Notes: a model not told the origin generated them from the sequence alone. A stretch of DNA of 64,000 bases from Aliiglaciecola sp041538045 (GCF_041538045.1 NZ_JBGOSE010000014.1:35614-99613), one strand, 5' to 3'. Positions 43,288 to 52,275 are shown, numbered from the stretch's first letter. Program-made: numbers and translations.

Positions 43288-44352
43288 TTATGCTTCATAT
43301 CCATAAACAGTTAAGCCATCTCTAAGGTTGTCGAGCACCTCAGGTTTTAACGTTCCCTTAGGAACCTGCATGCTAATACAGTGCACACTGCCAAATTGTT
43401 GAACTAAAGGCAAACTATCGATAGCCACGATTTGAAATCCTGGGTAGGCGTTTGCGATGATTTCCAACGCCAATTGATCTTCAGGTTGACGATAAATAGG
43501 GCACAACACCTGTTGGTTTGAAATTAAAAAATTAGCGTAAGATGCAGGTAAGCGCTCACCAACTTCATTGAGTATGTATGGTAAGGGGAGTTCAAAAATA
43601 TCATGTTCAGGTAAGCGTGCTTTCACTTCTTTGACTAAGGCATTTAAGCCACTAGAGTGACTATCTTTCGGCCGATTGAAGCAAGACTGAATGACCACAC
43701 CTGAGTGTTCAGTGAATCGTACCAAGGTATCGATATGGCCATCTGTATCGTCACCCTCTAGATGCCCATTTTCTAAAATACTGATTCGACTTGCACCTAA
43801 GTGTTTGCTAAACATAGCTTGATAGGTGGCGCTGCTCATACTGCCGTTGCGCTGGGGGTTTTGTAAACACATAGCCGTAGACAACAAGTGACCGTATTGG
43901 TCGATTTCTAAAGCGCCACCCTCAGCCACCAAATCGACACTTTTAAGGGGTTGCTTACACAAATTCGCTAACACAGCGGTATTAACCTTGTTATCCAAGT
44001 TGGCATCAAACTTATTGCCCCAACCATTGAATATGAATTCTATAGGTTGCATGGTACTTTCCTGCTTAACCGTCAAAAAACAGTAGTCTCTACACCAAGT
44101 ATCGTTATAGTGAGTAATTACCAACATAAGTTTTCGGCAATCTTTGAGAAGCAATTTGGCAGCGTCTACTTCTTGCTCTCTAATGAGTAGAATCACCCCT
44201 GTATCGTTGTGGGTAATGGCTTCAATTAGTTGCTTGTAGGTATTCCTGACATCCTTTAACCAAGGTTCCCAATCAGTTTTTTCATCTGGCCAAGCTAAAA
44301 TTACGGCTTCCTGTGCATACCATTCAGGCAGCAATATCAATTCTGGATTCAT
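43288..44352 (-). CDS. aguA: Agmatine deiminase
   Basis: The 354-residue protein belongs to the peptidylarginine-deiminase-like family: W-C-R-D-Y-C-F near residue 85, E-G-G-A-L-E-I-D, N-G-H-L-E-G-D-D-T-D-G-H-I-D and the catalytic Cys in G-S-V-H-C-I-S-M near the C terminus. It converts agmatine to N-carbamoylputrescine. aguB follows with one intervening base. With no arginine decarboxylase nearby, agmatine may come from elsewhere in the genome or the medium. Confidence 0.95.
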   Translation of the reverse strand: MNPELILLPEWYAQEAVILAWPDEKTDWEPWLKDVRNTYKQLIEAITHNDTGVILLIREQEVDAAKLLLKDCRKLMLVITHYNDTWCRDYCFLTVKQESTMQPIEFIFNGWGNKFDANLDNKVNTAVLANLCKQPLKSVDLVAEGGALEIDQYGHLLSTAMCLQNPQRNGSMSSATYQAMFSKHLGASRISILENGHLEGDDTDGHIDTLVRFTEHSGVVIQSCFNRPKDSHSSGLNALVKEVKARLPEHDIFELPLPYILNEVGERLPASYANFLISNQQVLCPIYRQPEDQLALEIIANAYPGFQIVAIDSLPLVQQFGSVHCISMQVPKGTLKPEVLDNLRDGLTVYGYEA

Positions 44353-44528
44353 TGCGTTATTGGGTTAGTGGCATTCAACTTAAATTATAACCTTAAGGCA
44401 TATTGTAGGGGTACATTTTTATAGCTTAAGAAGCAACGGAAACTGCCGGAATTTTGATGATGCAGCCAATGGACTTTAGCGACGGGCATGTTAACGTAAG
44501 GAGATGATTATCAAAGTTGGAGCAAATT

Positions 44529-45278
44529 ATGGCGCAATGGCATGATGGAAAAGTTGTGAACCGTAAAGATTGGAATGATCATTTGTTTAGTTTGCAATTC
44601 AAATGTGCTGAGTTTCCTAAATTTAAAGCCGGTCAATTTACCAAAGTGGGACTCACCCAGGCTGATAATACGGTTTTGTCCCGCCCTTATTCATTGGTGA
44701 ACTCGCCAAATGCGGAATATTTAGAAATTATCGCCGTGCCGGTGGAAGATGGCAGCCTTTCTCCTAAGTTACATGAACTCCAAATTGGCGATGAGGTGAA
44801 AATCATGTCACCTGCCACGGGGTTCTTAGTTTTAGATGAAGTACCTCACAGCCAAACATTGTTTTTAGTCGCCACAGGAACTGGAGTGGGACCTTTTATT
44901 TCGATATTAGAAGGTGAAGATGTTTGGACAAAATATACAAATGTCGTGCTAGTTTATGGGGCAAGACAAAAGACTGATTTAGCCTATTCAGACAAAATTC
45001 AACACTGGCTAAGTCACAAGTCTAAGCAATTTCATTTTGTTCCTATAGTTAGTCGCGAAGTGAACCCAGATACATTAAAAGGGCGTATACCTGAGTTAAT
45101 CGAAAAAGGCGAGATTCAGCATAAATGCGGATTGGAGTTTGATCCCCTTATTTGCCAAGTCATGTTATGTGGAAACCCCGATATGATTAAGGATACCTTA
45201 GGGGTGCTTGAAAGCTTTGGTTTGAAAAAACATTTGCGCCGTTCACCAGGACAAATTAGTTTAGAAAGGTATTGGTAG
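44529..45278 (+). CDS. fpr: Ferredoxin-NADP+ reductase
   Basis: The ATG at 44529 (GGAG seven bases upstream) gives 249 residues, the E. coli Fpr length; a TTG four codons earlier is less likely. FAD-binding R-P-Y-S-L-V-N-S-P, the NADP motif A-T-G-T-G-V-G-P-F-I-S-I, V-M-L-C-G-N-P-D-M and the terminal E-R-Y-W match the bacterial plant-type subclass. It passes electrons between NADPH and ferredoxin or flavodoxin and is often SoxR- or FinR-regulated elsewhere. I found no SoxR palindrome in its own upstream region, although soxR is 3 kb away. Confidence 0.94.
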   Translation: MAQWHDGKVVNRKDWNDHLFSLQFKCAEFPKFKAGQFTKVGLTQADNTVLSRPYSLVNSPNAEYLEIIAVPVEDGSLSPKLHELQIGDEVKIMSPATGFLVLDEVPHSQTLFLVATGTGVGPFISILEGEDVWTKYTNVVLVYGARQKTDLAYSDKIQHWLSHKSKQFHFVPIVSREVNPDTLKGRIPELIEKGEIQHKCGLEFDPLICQVMLCGNPDMIKDTLGVLESFGLKKHLRRSPGQISLERYW

Positions 45279-45370
45279 CAGGCGTTGCATGGTTCGCGTT
45301 AAGTCATAATTTCAACAACCGGTGCTGTAACGAATGAGCAGTCAATCAAGCATCGGTAAAGGTAGTATAA

Positions 45371-46567
45371 ATGACAAGAAATCTACTATTTGTAGCTAAA
45401 GTTTTTGGATTAGTCCTATTGTTAGTCGGATTAGTGGCGTGCCAAACAACTGATGCAGTGGTGAAGGATAATTCAACAGATAAGAGCGAACCATACATAG
45501 CACCGTTGAAATGGCAATCTACCTCATTTATCCCACAAGATGTGCCCTCCACAGATGATATTTTTAAGTTGACAGCTCAACAGCAAGAAGACTTCACAAA
45601 GTATTATTTTGCAGAAAAAAATGCCCACATTGAAGAACATGAACGTCTGTATAATTATTTAGAAATGATTCTTTATGGGTTTGACTACCGGGGTGATACT
45701 TACACGGCGTCCGTTGCACTAACAAAGCACAGTGGAAATTGTCTTTCTTTGGCGATCTTAACCGCCGCATTGGTGAATTTGGTTGATTTAGATATTCGCT
45801 ACCAACGGGTTAATACAGCGCCAATATATCAACGTTTTCATAATGTCATGACCTTGTCCTCGCACGTCAGAACTTTTGTATTTGCACCGCAAACACCCCT
45901 GAAAAAGAATGAAATTGTTATTGCTAGAAAAAAAATGATAATCGATTACTTTCCTGAAAAAGGCAACGTAACTGGCGATTACATAGATGAATCTCAATTT
46001 ATATCCATGTTTTATCAAAATTTGGCAGGAGACAGTTTAGTTGCCAAAGAATATGACCTTAGCTATGCGCTGCTATCCAAAGCCATGGCGTTGAATACTC
46101 AAAACCCTGAAACTTTAAACACCTTAGCGGTGTTATATAAAAGCCTTGGTGATGAGGCTAGCGCTGAGAGAATTTATCATTACGCATTAAATAATACTTC
46201 GGGTTCGGTCAACATCCTGAGTAACTATGCGTTGCTATTAGAGGAACAGGGGCGACAGATAGAGCTATCGGAAATTCAGGATAAACTAAACTCTGTGAAG
46301 GATGATAACCCCTACCGCTGGTATGATCTTGCTAACAAACATTTTGATAATGATGAACTTACCTATGCCTTAAGGTACTTCAAAAAATCTATCAAGGTGG
46401 CTCCCTATCTCCATGAAGGTTATTTCGGTGCCGCCAAAACCTACTATCAGATGGGTAGGACAAAATTAGCTAAGGAGTTTATGGATAAAGCTGTGGAGCT
46501 GAAGTTTACGCCTCAAGATAAAGTGTTATACAAAGCGAAATCTAGCGTGATTTCAGTTGAACACTAG
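45371..46567 (+). CDS. Lipoprotein with transglutaminase-like and TPR segments
   Basis: The 398-residue protein has a lipoprotein signal with Cys24 (L-V-A-C). A transglutaminase-like segment (about 85-180) shows S-G-N-C-L-S-L-A-I-L-T-A-A-L with a candidate catalytic Cys and later His residues in S-S-H-V-R-T. At least four TPR-like helical repeats follow (about 225-380; L-N-T-L-A-V-L-Y-K-S-L-G-D and Y-F-G-A-A-K-T-Y-Y-Q-M-G-R). It is probably anchored in the envelope as a protein-binding factor. Function is not known and the transglutaminase assignment is pattern-based. Confidence 0.7.
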   Translation: MTRNLLFVAKVFGLVLLLVGLVACQTTDAVVKDNSTDKSEPYIAPLKWQSTSFIPQDVPSTDDIFKLTAQQQEDFTKYYFAEKNAHIEEHERLYNYLEMILYGFDYRGDTYTASVALTKHSGNCLSLAILTAALVNLVDLDIRYQRVNTAPIYQRFHNVMTLSSHVRTFVFAPQTPLKKNEIVIARKKMIIDYFPEKGNVTGDYIDESQFISMFYQNLAGDSLVAKEYDLSYALLSKAMALNTQNPETLNTLAVLYKSLGDEASAERIYHYALNNTSGSVNILSNYALLLEEQGRQIELSEIQDKLNSVKDDNPYRWYDLANKHFDNDELTYALRYFKKSIKVAPYLHEGYFGAAKTYYQMGRTKLAKEFMDKAVELKFTPQDKVLYKAKSSVISVEH

Positions 46568-46606
46568 CATCGACTATAGGTTGATTAGGCTATATTTAAA
46601 AAGCAG

Positions 46607-46963
46607 TTAATTAAGCTGTTTTTTTAACAGTTGACCATTACGTTCAATAACATCGATTAATGGAATAAATCCCGCAGGAGTGGATAAGTTTGCATATCCA
46701 TTTGCCATTTCTACTAAAACATCACCAAACATAGAGTTTCTATTAGGTTGCGGCGCATAATCGACAGCCAAATTATCGCCATTTACCCATGTTGTTGGTC
46801 CGCCAGAAGCTGCAAATGCGATATCTAATTCAGAATGCTTAACTCGCGTTGCTAACTGATATAAATCTATATTTTTAATGACAGTAGAAATAAGGGCTCT
46901 TTCGTTTTCCACATTTTCCAATAAGCGCATTAGTTTATCTTGTGCGTGAAAAACGTAAATCAT
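46607..46963 (-). CDS. Small hypothetical protein
   Basis: This 118-residue cytosolic-type protein has no signal or membrane segment. It has a helical N-terminal half and a Gly/Pro-rich middle (A-A-S-G-G-P-T-T-W-V-N-G-D-N). A GAGG site is nine bases upstream and codon use is like its neighbours, so it is a real gene. I do not recognise the family. It follows a 62-residue zinc-ribbon gene by 21 bp, probably one transcript. Confidence 0.6.
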   Translation of the reverse strand: MIYVFHAQDKLMRLLENVENERALISTVIKNIDLYQLATRVKHSELDIAFAASGGPTTWVNGDNLAVDYAPQPNRNSMFGDVLVEMANGYANLSTPAGFIPLIDVIERNGQLLKKQLN

Positions 46964-46984
46964 ATTAACCTCTAGAAAATTTTG

Positions 46985-47173
46985 TTACCCCATCACTATC
47001 ACATTCTTAACATCATCTACACCGTTGGCAATGATAATTTCAAAACTCGACATGCATTTTTCACAGCGCATAGTTTGAGGCTGATTCATTATTTCTTGTT
47101 GATGATTATCGAGGGAGTTTGCTGATAAGCAAATTGGGCACAAACATTCCAATGACGCTTCTGTTTTAATCAT
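46985..47173 (-). CDS. Small zinc-ribbon protein
   Basis: The 62-residue protein contains two CxxC pairs (C-P-I-C at about 12-15 and C-E-K-C at about 37-40), the ligand set of a zinc ribbon, with a short helical tail. It could be a metal-binding adaptor or regulator. It precedes the 118-residue gene in the same direction by 21 bp. The family is not recognised. Confidence 0.6.
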   Translation of the reverse strand: MIKTEASLECLCPICLSANSLDNHQQEIMNQPQTMRCEKCMSSFEIIIANGVDDVKNVIVMG

Positions 47174-47415
47174 GACATTCCTTTTGTCTTAGTATTCATA
47201 GGTAGCTTAGAACGATAAGCTAACTGCCTGCATATTTTGAAGATATTTATTGGGGATGCAAGTGTTTTTGTTGAAATTATATTCAGCCTAGAGAAAGAAA
47301 GCACTCAACTGGTAAACAATCTTATCAATTAAGGGGTTCAAATTTTTTTTACGATAAATTTTTTATTTTTGATGACAGTCACTGCTAAAAATTAGGCTTA
47401 GTGGTGCGGCGTATC

Positions 47416-47853
47416 TTAGCGATCTAAAATTACAGGGCCAGGACCTTCCACTGCCAACTTGTCTTCAGGATTATAAATTGGACATGTTTTCATGGATAAA
47501 CATCCGCAACCAATACAGCCATCCAACGAGTCCTTTAGTTTTATCATGGCTTGAATTCGTTTTTCGAGTTGTTGTTGCCAACTTTTAGAAAGTTTTGCCC
47601 AATCTTGTTTTGTTGGGGTTCTTGAAAGCGGTAAGGTATCAAAAGCGAGTTTGATATCTTGTAAGCTAATCCCTAATTTTTGCGCTGCTTTTATAACCGA
47701 AACTCGCCGTAATACGTCGGCTTCATAACGTCGTTGGTTTCCGGCATTTCGCCAACTCTGAATCAACCCTTTTTGTTCATAAAAATGCAACGTAGATACT
47801 TTCACGCCACAACGTTTGGCTACATATCCTACGCTTAGCTCTCTCACTGCCAT
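47416..47853 (-). CDS. soxR: Redox-sensitive transcriptional activator SoxR
   Basis: The 145-residue MerR-family protein has an N-terminal winged helix (V-G-Y-V-A-K-R-C-G-V-K-V-S-T-L-H-F-Y-E), a dimerisation helix and the [2Fe-2S] cluster motif C-I-G-C-G-C-L-S-M-K-T-C near residues 116-127, the defining feature of SoxR. Oxidation of the cluster by redox-cycling compounds activates promoters with a 19-bp spacer. Exactly such a promoter lies 47 bp upstream, reading the other way. soxS is not present, as is normal outside enterics. Confidence 0.96.
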   Translation of the reverse strand: MAVRELSVGYVAKRCGVKVSTLHFYEQKGLIQSWRNAGNQRRYEADVLRRVSVIKAAQKLGISLQDIKLAFDTLPLSRTPTKQDWAKLSKSWQQQLEKRIQAMIKLKDSLDGCIGCGCLSMKTCPIYNPEDKLAVEGPGPVILDR

Positions 47854-47895
47854 GCTGCTCCTTTAAACTTTTTTTAAGAATATGAAAAAAAGCGC

Positions 47896-47926
47896 TTTAC
47901 CTCAAGTTAACTTGAGGGGTTATTCT
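47896..47926 (+). promoter_or_regulatory. SoxR-controlled promoter with perfect SoxR box
   Basis: The 18-bp palindrome CCTCAAGTTAACTTGAGG (47900-47917) lies between TTTACC (47896-47901) and TATTCT (47921-47926), a 19-bp spacer as in MerR-type promoters. The palindrome is the one known from the E. coli soxS promoter. It points to the 48-residue ORF and the VOC gene, and it also lies next to the divergent soxR start. Confidence 0.92.
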
Positions 47927-47966
47927 GTATCCATCGTCAATACTAAAAACAATTAGAGGAGTTAAT

Positions 47967-48113
47967 ATGCAAGCTAGTCATCCAAAACAGGCACAAATTA
48001 AAGGAACACAAAGTGAAACGTCATCTCAGCTCAAATTTTGTTTAGAAAAGGCTTCAACAGGTCGATTAGACAATTTTTTAAGTTTGTTCAATAACACAAT
48101 GCAATTAAAGTGA
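47967..48113 (+). CDS. Small ORF (48 aa) directly under SoxR control
   Basis: The ATG at 47967 follows a strong AGAGGAG site by six bases and lies 41 bp past the SoxR-promoter -10 box. It encodes 48 residues: a polar, Gln/Lys/Ser-rich N-terminal half, a single Cys (F-C-L-E-K), and a C-terminal amphipathic helix (R-L-D-N-F-L-S-L-F-N-N). There is no signal or membrane segment. The stop is eight bases before the VOC gene, so it is the first gene of the SoxR-driven transcript. I recognise no family; it may be a functional small protein or a leader peptide. Confidence 0.62.
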   Translation: MQASHPKQAQIKGTQSETSSQLKFCLEKASTGRLDNFLSLFNNTMQLK

Positions 48114-48121
48114 GGTAAACG

Positions 48122-48544
48122 ATGATCCGCTTAGAACATATCAACATTGTCGTTAAGGACATGCTCGAAACACTAACATTTTATCAAGCGGCCTTTCCCC
48201 ATTGGACTATTCGCAATCAAGGTGAGGCCAATTGGTACGGTACACAAAGAAGCTGGTTACATTTTGGTGATGAATATAACTATCTCACCTTTAATGACAA
48301 TGGAATTGGTGAAAATCGGGATTTAAAGGGAAGCCAGGTAGGACTTGCTCATATGGCCTTTGAAGTTAAGAATATCTCGGCTGTAATATCACGGTTACGG
48401 AGTGCGGGTTTTCTACCCCATAATTCTGGGGCTAAAAATCAATTTAGGAAAAACTGTTACTTCATCGATCCTAGTGGCTTTGAAATAGAGTTTGTTGAAT
48501 ATTTAACTGACCTACCCAGTCAACGAAATAATTCAGACGACTAA
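48122..48544 (+). CDS. VOC (glyoxalase/dioxygenase) family protein, SoxR operon
   Basis: The 140-residue protein has two beta-alpha-beta-beta-beta modules of the vicinal oxygen chelate fold: it starts L-E-H-I-N-I-V-V-K-D-M with a metal-ligand His and ends I-D-P-S-G-F-E-I-E-F-V-E with a ligand Glu, plus H-M-A-F-E-V in the middle. Such proteins include fosfomycin- and bleomycin-type resistance proteins and glyoxalases. Its position behind a SoxR promoter suggests a role against redox-cycling or electrophilic compounds; the substrate is unknown. Confidence 0.85.
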   Translation: MIRLEHINIVVKDMLETLTFYQAAFPHWTIRNQGEANWYGTQRSWLHFGDEYNYLTFNDNGIGENRDLKGSQVGLAHMAFEVKNISAVISRLRSAGFLPHNSGAKNQFRKNCYFIDPSGFEIEFVEYLTDLPSQRNNSDD

Positions 48545-48581
48545 CCTTGCTGGGTGAAAAAAGGGGATTATCCTTTGAAGT

Positions 48582-48971
48582 TTAATCTTGATAGATCTCT
48601 AACGGTAAATCGTCTGGATCGGCAAAAAAGGTAAAGGCTCGGCCTGTATATTCATCAATTCGAATTAGTTCTGGCGTGATACCTTTTTGCCATAAGTAAT
48701 CACAAAAATCACTCACCGAGTCTACTTTGAATGCTAAATGCCGAAGTCCTTGTGCTTCAGGCTTTGAGGGCCGTTGCGGCGCGCCAGGGAATGAAAATAA
48801 CTCTATTTGGCTACCATCGGGTAATGCTAAGTCGAGTTTATAGGAGTCTCGATGCGCTCGATAGTTTTCTGCCAATATTTCAAACCCTAAAATATCGGTA
48901 TAGAAGGCTTTAGAGCGCGCGTAGTTACTGCATATAATCGCCACATGATGGAAGCCCTTTAATTTAGTCAT
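48582..48971 (-). CDS. gloA2: Glyoxalase-like VOC protein of the YaeR/GloA2 type
   Basis: The 129-residue protein matches E. coli YaeR closely: H-H-V-A-I-I-C-S-N-Y-A-R-S-K-A-F-Y-T-D-I-L-G-F, I-E-L-F-S-F-P-G-A-P-Q-R-P, G-L-R-H-L-A-F-K-V and F-A-D-P-D-D-L-P-L-E-I-Y. It has metal ligands His and Glu as in glyoxalase I, but its substrate has not been established. It is convergent with the SoxR-linked VOC gene, so two VOC proteins lie tail to tail. Confidence 0.88.
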   Translation of the reverse strand: MTKLKGFHHVAIICSNYARSKAFYTDILGFEILAENYRAHRDSYKLDLALPDGSQIELFSFPGAPQRPSKPEAQGLRHLAFKVDSVSDFCDYLWQKGITPELIRIDEYTGRAFTFFADPDDLPLEIYQD

Positions 48972-48986
48972 ACTTGCCTTAAGTTA

Positions 48987-51104
48987 TTAATAATGGGTAA
49001 GTGATTCTTTTATACCAGCGCTTTTTTCAAGTGAGAAGGTGTCTACTCGAATATTTCCTTGCCAATTGCTAATCGAAACCCGAATCTCTTTGGGCGCATA
49101 GTCGTTAAATTTTTGCCTATCTATTATGGCTGAATAAGGAGGCGTATTGTCTTTTGCAATAACTTCATATTCTCCTTGTAAGTTTTTAACCTCAGTAGTT
49201 ACCTCCAGTAAGGGGAGTGAATTGGCAGGCAACTGTGAAAGCTGATAGTCAAAACGTATGACTCGTTGTTGTTTTTCAAAGCCTAAAAACTCCAGAGCTC
49301 CTATTTCTGTATTTTCTATTGCCGAGTTTGCTTTAAGAACTGAATAACTTAAAGCTGGCAGGGTAATTTGTATAACGTCGCCATCCATACTGAATTGATT
49401 GCTACCCGCTATCCATTGATAGCCATTATGATTGGCGCTCAAAGTAATGGTTTGTGGTTCATTCATGGGGTTAAAGGCTAATAAAAACTCAGTGGCATCT
49501 TGTTTGTCCACGCGTGAAATGGCAAATGCATACTGGCTGCCTTTACTCGGGCGGTTAAATGTGACTCCACGACGCAGTGTTGGATGGTCCATACGTAATT
49601 GGGCGAGGGTCTGTAACGCTCGATATATGGGATGGTTTTGGTCAAAGTTCTCCGAAGCTGTTGTTGCATCTGTGCCAAGCAAATCCAATTGATTATATGC
49701 CGCAACTTGTGAGGCAAACATATCTTCCCGCGCGCCTACATCTCCCCCCGTACCGACGAAACCTTGCTCATCGCCATAGTAGATGACTGGAATGCCACGA
49801 GATAAGTACATGAAGCTATGGGATAGTATATTGCGTTTGAGTTTTTCTTGTTCAGACACATTTGGCAAACTCTGGTTTATAAACAAACCTGCACGTCCCA
49901 TATCGTGATTGCCTAAAAAATTCATTAATACATCAGCTTGGCTGTCGTTGTCATTGTAAAAGTCATCATCTTCAAATAACTGGACTATCTTTGAGGCAGG
50001 CTTATTGCGGTAAAAAACATCAGTTACAGCTGCTTGAAAGCCAAAGTCTAATACTGAAGGCATTTTACCTATCGTGGTATAACTACTCAGTTCAATAGGA
50101 TCGGCACTATAGACTTCACCAAAAATATGGAAGTTAGGAATACCCTGTTGTTTTGCATGATTTAAAATTGCAGGGCTGAATGTGGACCAAAAACTCATAT
50201 CCACGTGTTTTACTGTGTCAATCCGAAACCCATCTGGCTTGAATTCGCTAATAATGTTTTTGTAAATATCAATCATGCCCGCAAGCACTTGTGGATCTTT
50301 TGTATTCAAGTCGTCTAAACCTGAAAAGTCACCATTAATAGCACTTTCACCTTGCCAAATGCTATCGCCTTGGTTGTTGTAATATTTGGGATCATTTAAC
50401 CAAGCGGGTACTTTGACATTTTCGTAGCCTGATGGAATAAATGGCGTGTACTTGTCACCCGCTTCTACCTGAGCGGTAGATTTATAAGGGCAGGTCGGCT
50501 CGCCTTTGTAGCTACCATCGGGATTATGACATTCGCGATAACTAATCACATCCGCAGTATGATTGGTAATAATGTCGAAAAATATCTTAATACCCTTATT
50601 GTGGGCGGCGCTGATTAAATCTTTTAGATCTTGATTGCTGCCGAAGTGCGGGTCGATTTGCGTAAAGTCTAGGATCCAGTATCCATGGTGTCCATAGCCG
50701 TCATTCTGAATGGCTTTATTGCGTAAAATCGGGGTCATCCAGATTGCGCTAATGCCCAAATCTTTTAAGTAATCTAATTTTTGCTCCAGACCTTTAATGT
50801 CACCACCATGAAAACCTTTCATATCATCAATAACATAACCCCCTTGAGAAATTGAAGTGGTTGCAGAACCCATATCATTTTCTGGTTCACCGTTATAAAA
50901 ACGGTCAGGCATCACAAAGTAAAAAATATCGTCACGCACATCTCGGTTTAGATAATCATTATAAATATCAGGGAAAGTTAAGTTGATTGGCTCTAGTGCA
51001 GGTTGCGGATTTTCTGTTTCTGCAACAGATTGGCCTTGTTCTGAACACGCAGATAAAACAGAGCTGGCAAAGATTAAAGCAAATAGGGTGTTGAATGATT
51101 TCAT
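48987..51104 (-). CDS. Lipoprotein alpha-amylase (GH13 family)
   Basis: Starting at M-K-S-F-N (51104) gives 705 residues with a lipobox L-S-A-C (Cys20); the frame reaches 51236, but the extra residues precede the signal. The GH13 catalytic barrel (about 55-480) has the nucleophile Asp296 in D-G-F-R-I-D, the acid Glu330 in F-G-E-V and Asp401 in F-L-G-N-H-D. A beta-sandwich (about 520-600) and a further C-terminal domain follow. It would degrade alpha-glucans at the cell surface or periplasm. No transport genes for maltodextrin adjoin it; the upstream aldo/keto reductase gene ends 16 bp away. Confidence 0.93.
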   Translation of the reverse strand: MKSFNTLFALIFASSVLSACSEQGQSVAETENPQPALEPINLTFPDIYNDYLNRDVRDDIFYFVMPDRFYNGEPENDMGSATTSISQGGYVIDDMKGFHGGDIKGLEQKLDYLKDLGISAIWMTPILRNKAIQNDGYGHHGYWILDFTQIDPHFGSNQDLKDLISAAHNKGIKIFFDIITNHTADVISYRECHNPDGSYKGEPTCPYKSTAQVEAGDKYTPFIPSGYENVKVPAWLNDPKYYNNQGDSIWQGESAINGDFSGLDDLNTKDPQVLAGMIDIYKNIISEFKPDGFRIDTVKHVDMSFWSTFSPAILNHAKQQGIPNFHIFGEVYSADPIELSSYTTIGKMPSVLDFGFQAAVTDVFYRNKPASKIVQLFEDDDFYNDNDSQADVLMNFLGNHDMGRAGLFINQSLPNVSEQEKLKRNILSHSFMYLSRGIPVIYYGDEQGFVGTGGDVGAREDMFASQVAAYNQLDLLGTDATTASENFDQNHPIYRALQTLAQLRMDHPTLRRGVTFNRPSKGSQYAFAISRVDKQDATEFLLAFNPMNEPQTITLSANHNGYQWIAGSNQFSMDGDVIQITLPALSYSVLKANSAIENTEIGALEFLGFEKQQRVIRFDYQLSQLPANSLPLLEVTTEVKNLQGEYEVIAKDNTPPYSAIIDRQKFNDYAPKEIRVSISNWQGNIRVDTFSLEKSAGIKESLTHY

Positions 51105-51120
51105 GATGGGCTCTCTTTTT

Positions 51121-52092
51121 TTAAGGTAGTTCACAACCACGAGCAGTAACAAACAATGAATACCAGTGTTCTCTCGACAATTCAATTTGTGCAGCTTGAG
51201 CGCAAGCTTTGATCCGCATGGTATTTGTCGTACCAATAATGGGTTGAATTTTAGCTGGGTGACGCATTAAAAAAGCTAACAAAATGGCTTCTGGTGATGT
51301 TTGATATTCTGCTGCTAGTTTGCACACTAAGTTAGCAGTTTGTTGAATATGCTCGTCTTGGCCAACTAAACTTTTACCCGTTAATGCGCCTTGGCAAAGA
51401 CTGCCCCAAGCTTGCACTTGAATATTATTTAATTGGCAGTACTCCATGGTACCGGAAGCAAAGGATAAGTCTTTTGACTGAGGGTGATTAGCCAGTACTG
51501 CATCCTCTAAAAAATCTAAATGGGTTAAATTTAATTCAATTTGATTGGCCACTAACGGTACGTCAAGACTACGCTGTAATAGCTTCATTTGGTGTAAATT
51601 TTGGTTCGATACCCCAAAGTGCTTGACCTTACCATTAGTTTTTAAAATCGAAAAAGCTTCAGCAACCTCGTGGGCGTCCATCAGAGGGTCGGGGCGATGG
51701 AGTAGAAATATATCAATATATTCAGTATTAAGACGACTAAGAATGCCATCTACCGATTTCAGCAGATACTCTTTGGAAAAGTCGAAACGTTTAGGGCCTT
51801 TTTCATCTTCAAATACAATTCCACATTTAGATTGTATTAAAATGTTTTCCCTTAATTCTGGGCGGGCTTTTAGCACTTCTCCAAACACCTGTTCGGCTTT
51901 GCCCATGGTGTAAATATCGGCATGATCGAAGTTGTTAATTCCTGTTTCTAGTGCCGCATCAACAGCGTTGTGGGCTTGTTTCACGTGTTTGGATTCAAAG
52001 GGAGCTTTTCCCCAAGTGCCGCCTAATCCCATGCAGCCCAAAGAAATCGGGCTCATGCTAGGAAAATACGAATTTAACGGTATTTGTTTCAT
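51121..52092 (-). CDS. Aldo/keto reductase, YdhF-like
   Basis: The 323-residue TIM-barrel oxidoreductase has the AKR tetrad: Asp in N-F-D-H-A-D-I-Y-T (with the catalytic Tyr), Lys in S-K-C-G-I and His in L-L-H-R-P-D-P-L-M. The P-I-I-G-T-T-N NADPH-binding loop is near the end. R-P-D-P-L-M-D-A-x-E-V-A and G-K-V-x-H-F-G-V-S-N match E. coli YdhF. Its substrate is not known. It precedes the amylase gene by 16 bp on the same strand, possibly co-transcribed. Confidence 0.9.
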   Translation of the reverse strand: MKQIPLNSYFPSMSPISLGCMGLGGTWGKAPFESKHVKQAHNAVDAALETGINNFDHADIYTMGKAEQVFGEVLKARPELRENILIQSKCGIVFEDEKGPKRFDFSKEYLLKSVDGILSRLNTEYIDIFLLHRPDPLMDAHEVAEAFSILKTNGKVKHFGVSNQNLHQMKLLQRSLDVPLVANQIELNLTHLDFLEDAVLANHPQSKDLSFASGTMEYCQLNNIQVQAWGSLCQGALTGKSLVGQDEHIQQTANLVCKLAAEYQTSPEAILLAFLMRHPAKIQPIIGTTNTMRIKACAQAAQIELSREHWYSLFVTARGCELP

Positions 52093-52275
52093 GCTAATGT
52101 CTTTTAAACTGAAGTAATTTGTTTATTCTAATCCGTTTACAAAAAGATTACATTGAATACGTATGCGATAGGCCAATTCAAGCTTGCGGTTGAATTGGCC
52201 TGTATTTTTAATTATCTCCTTAAAGTTTAAGGGACCCTGTAAAGTAAAAGCCTCGCCATCACTAAAAACGGCCGG

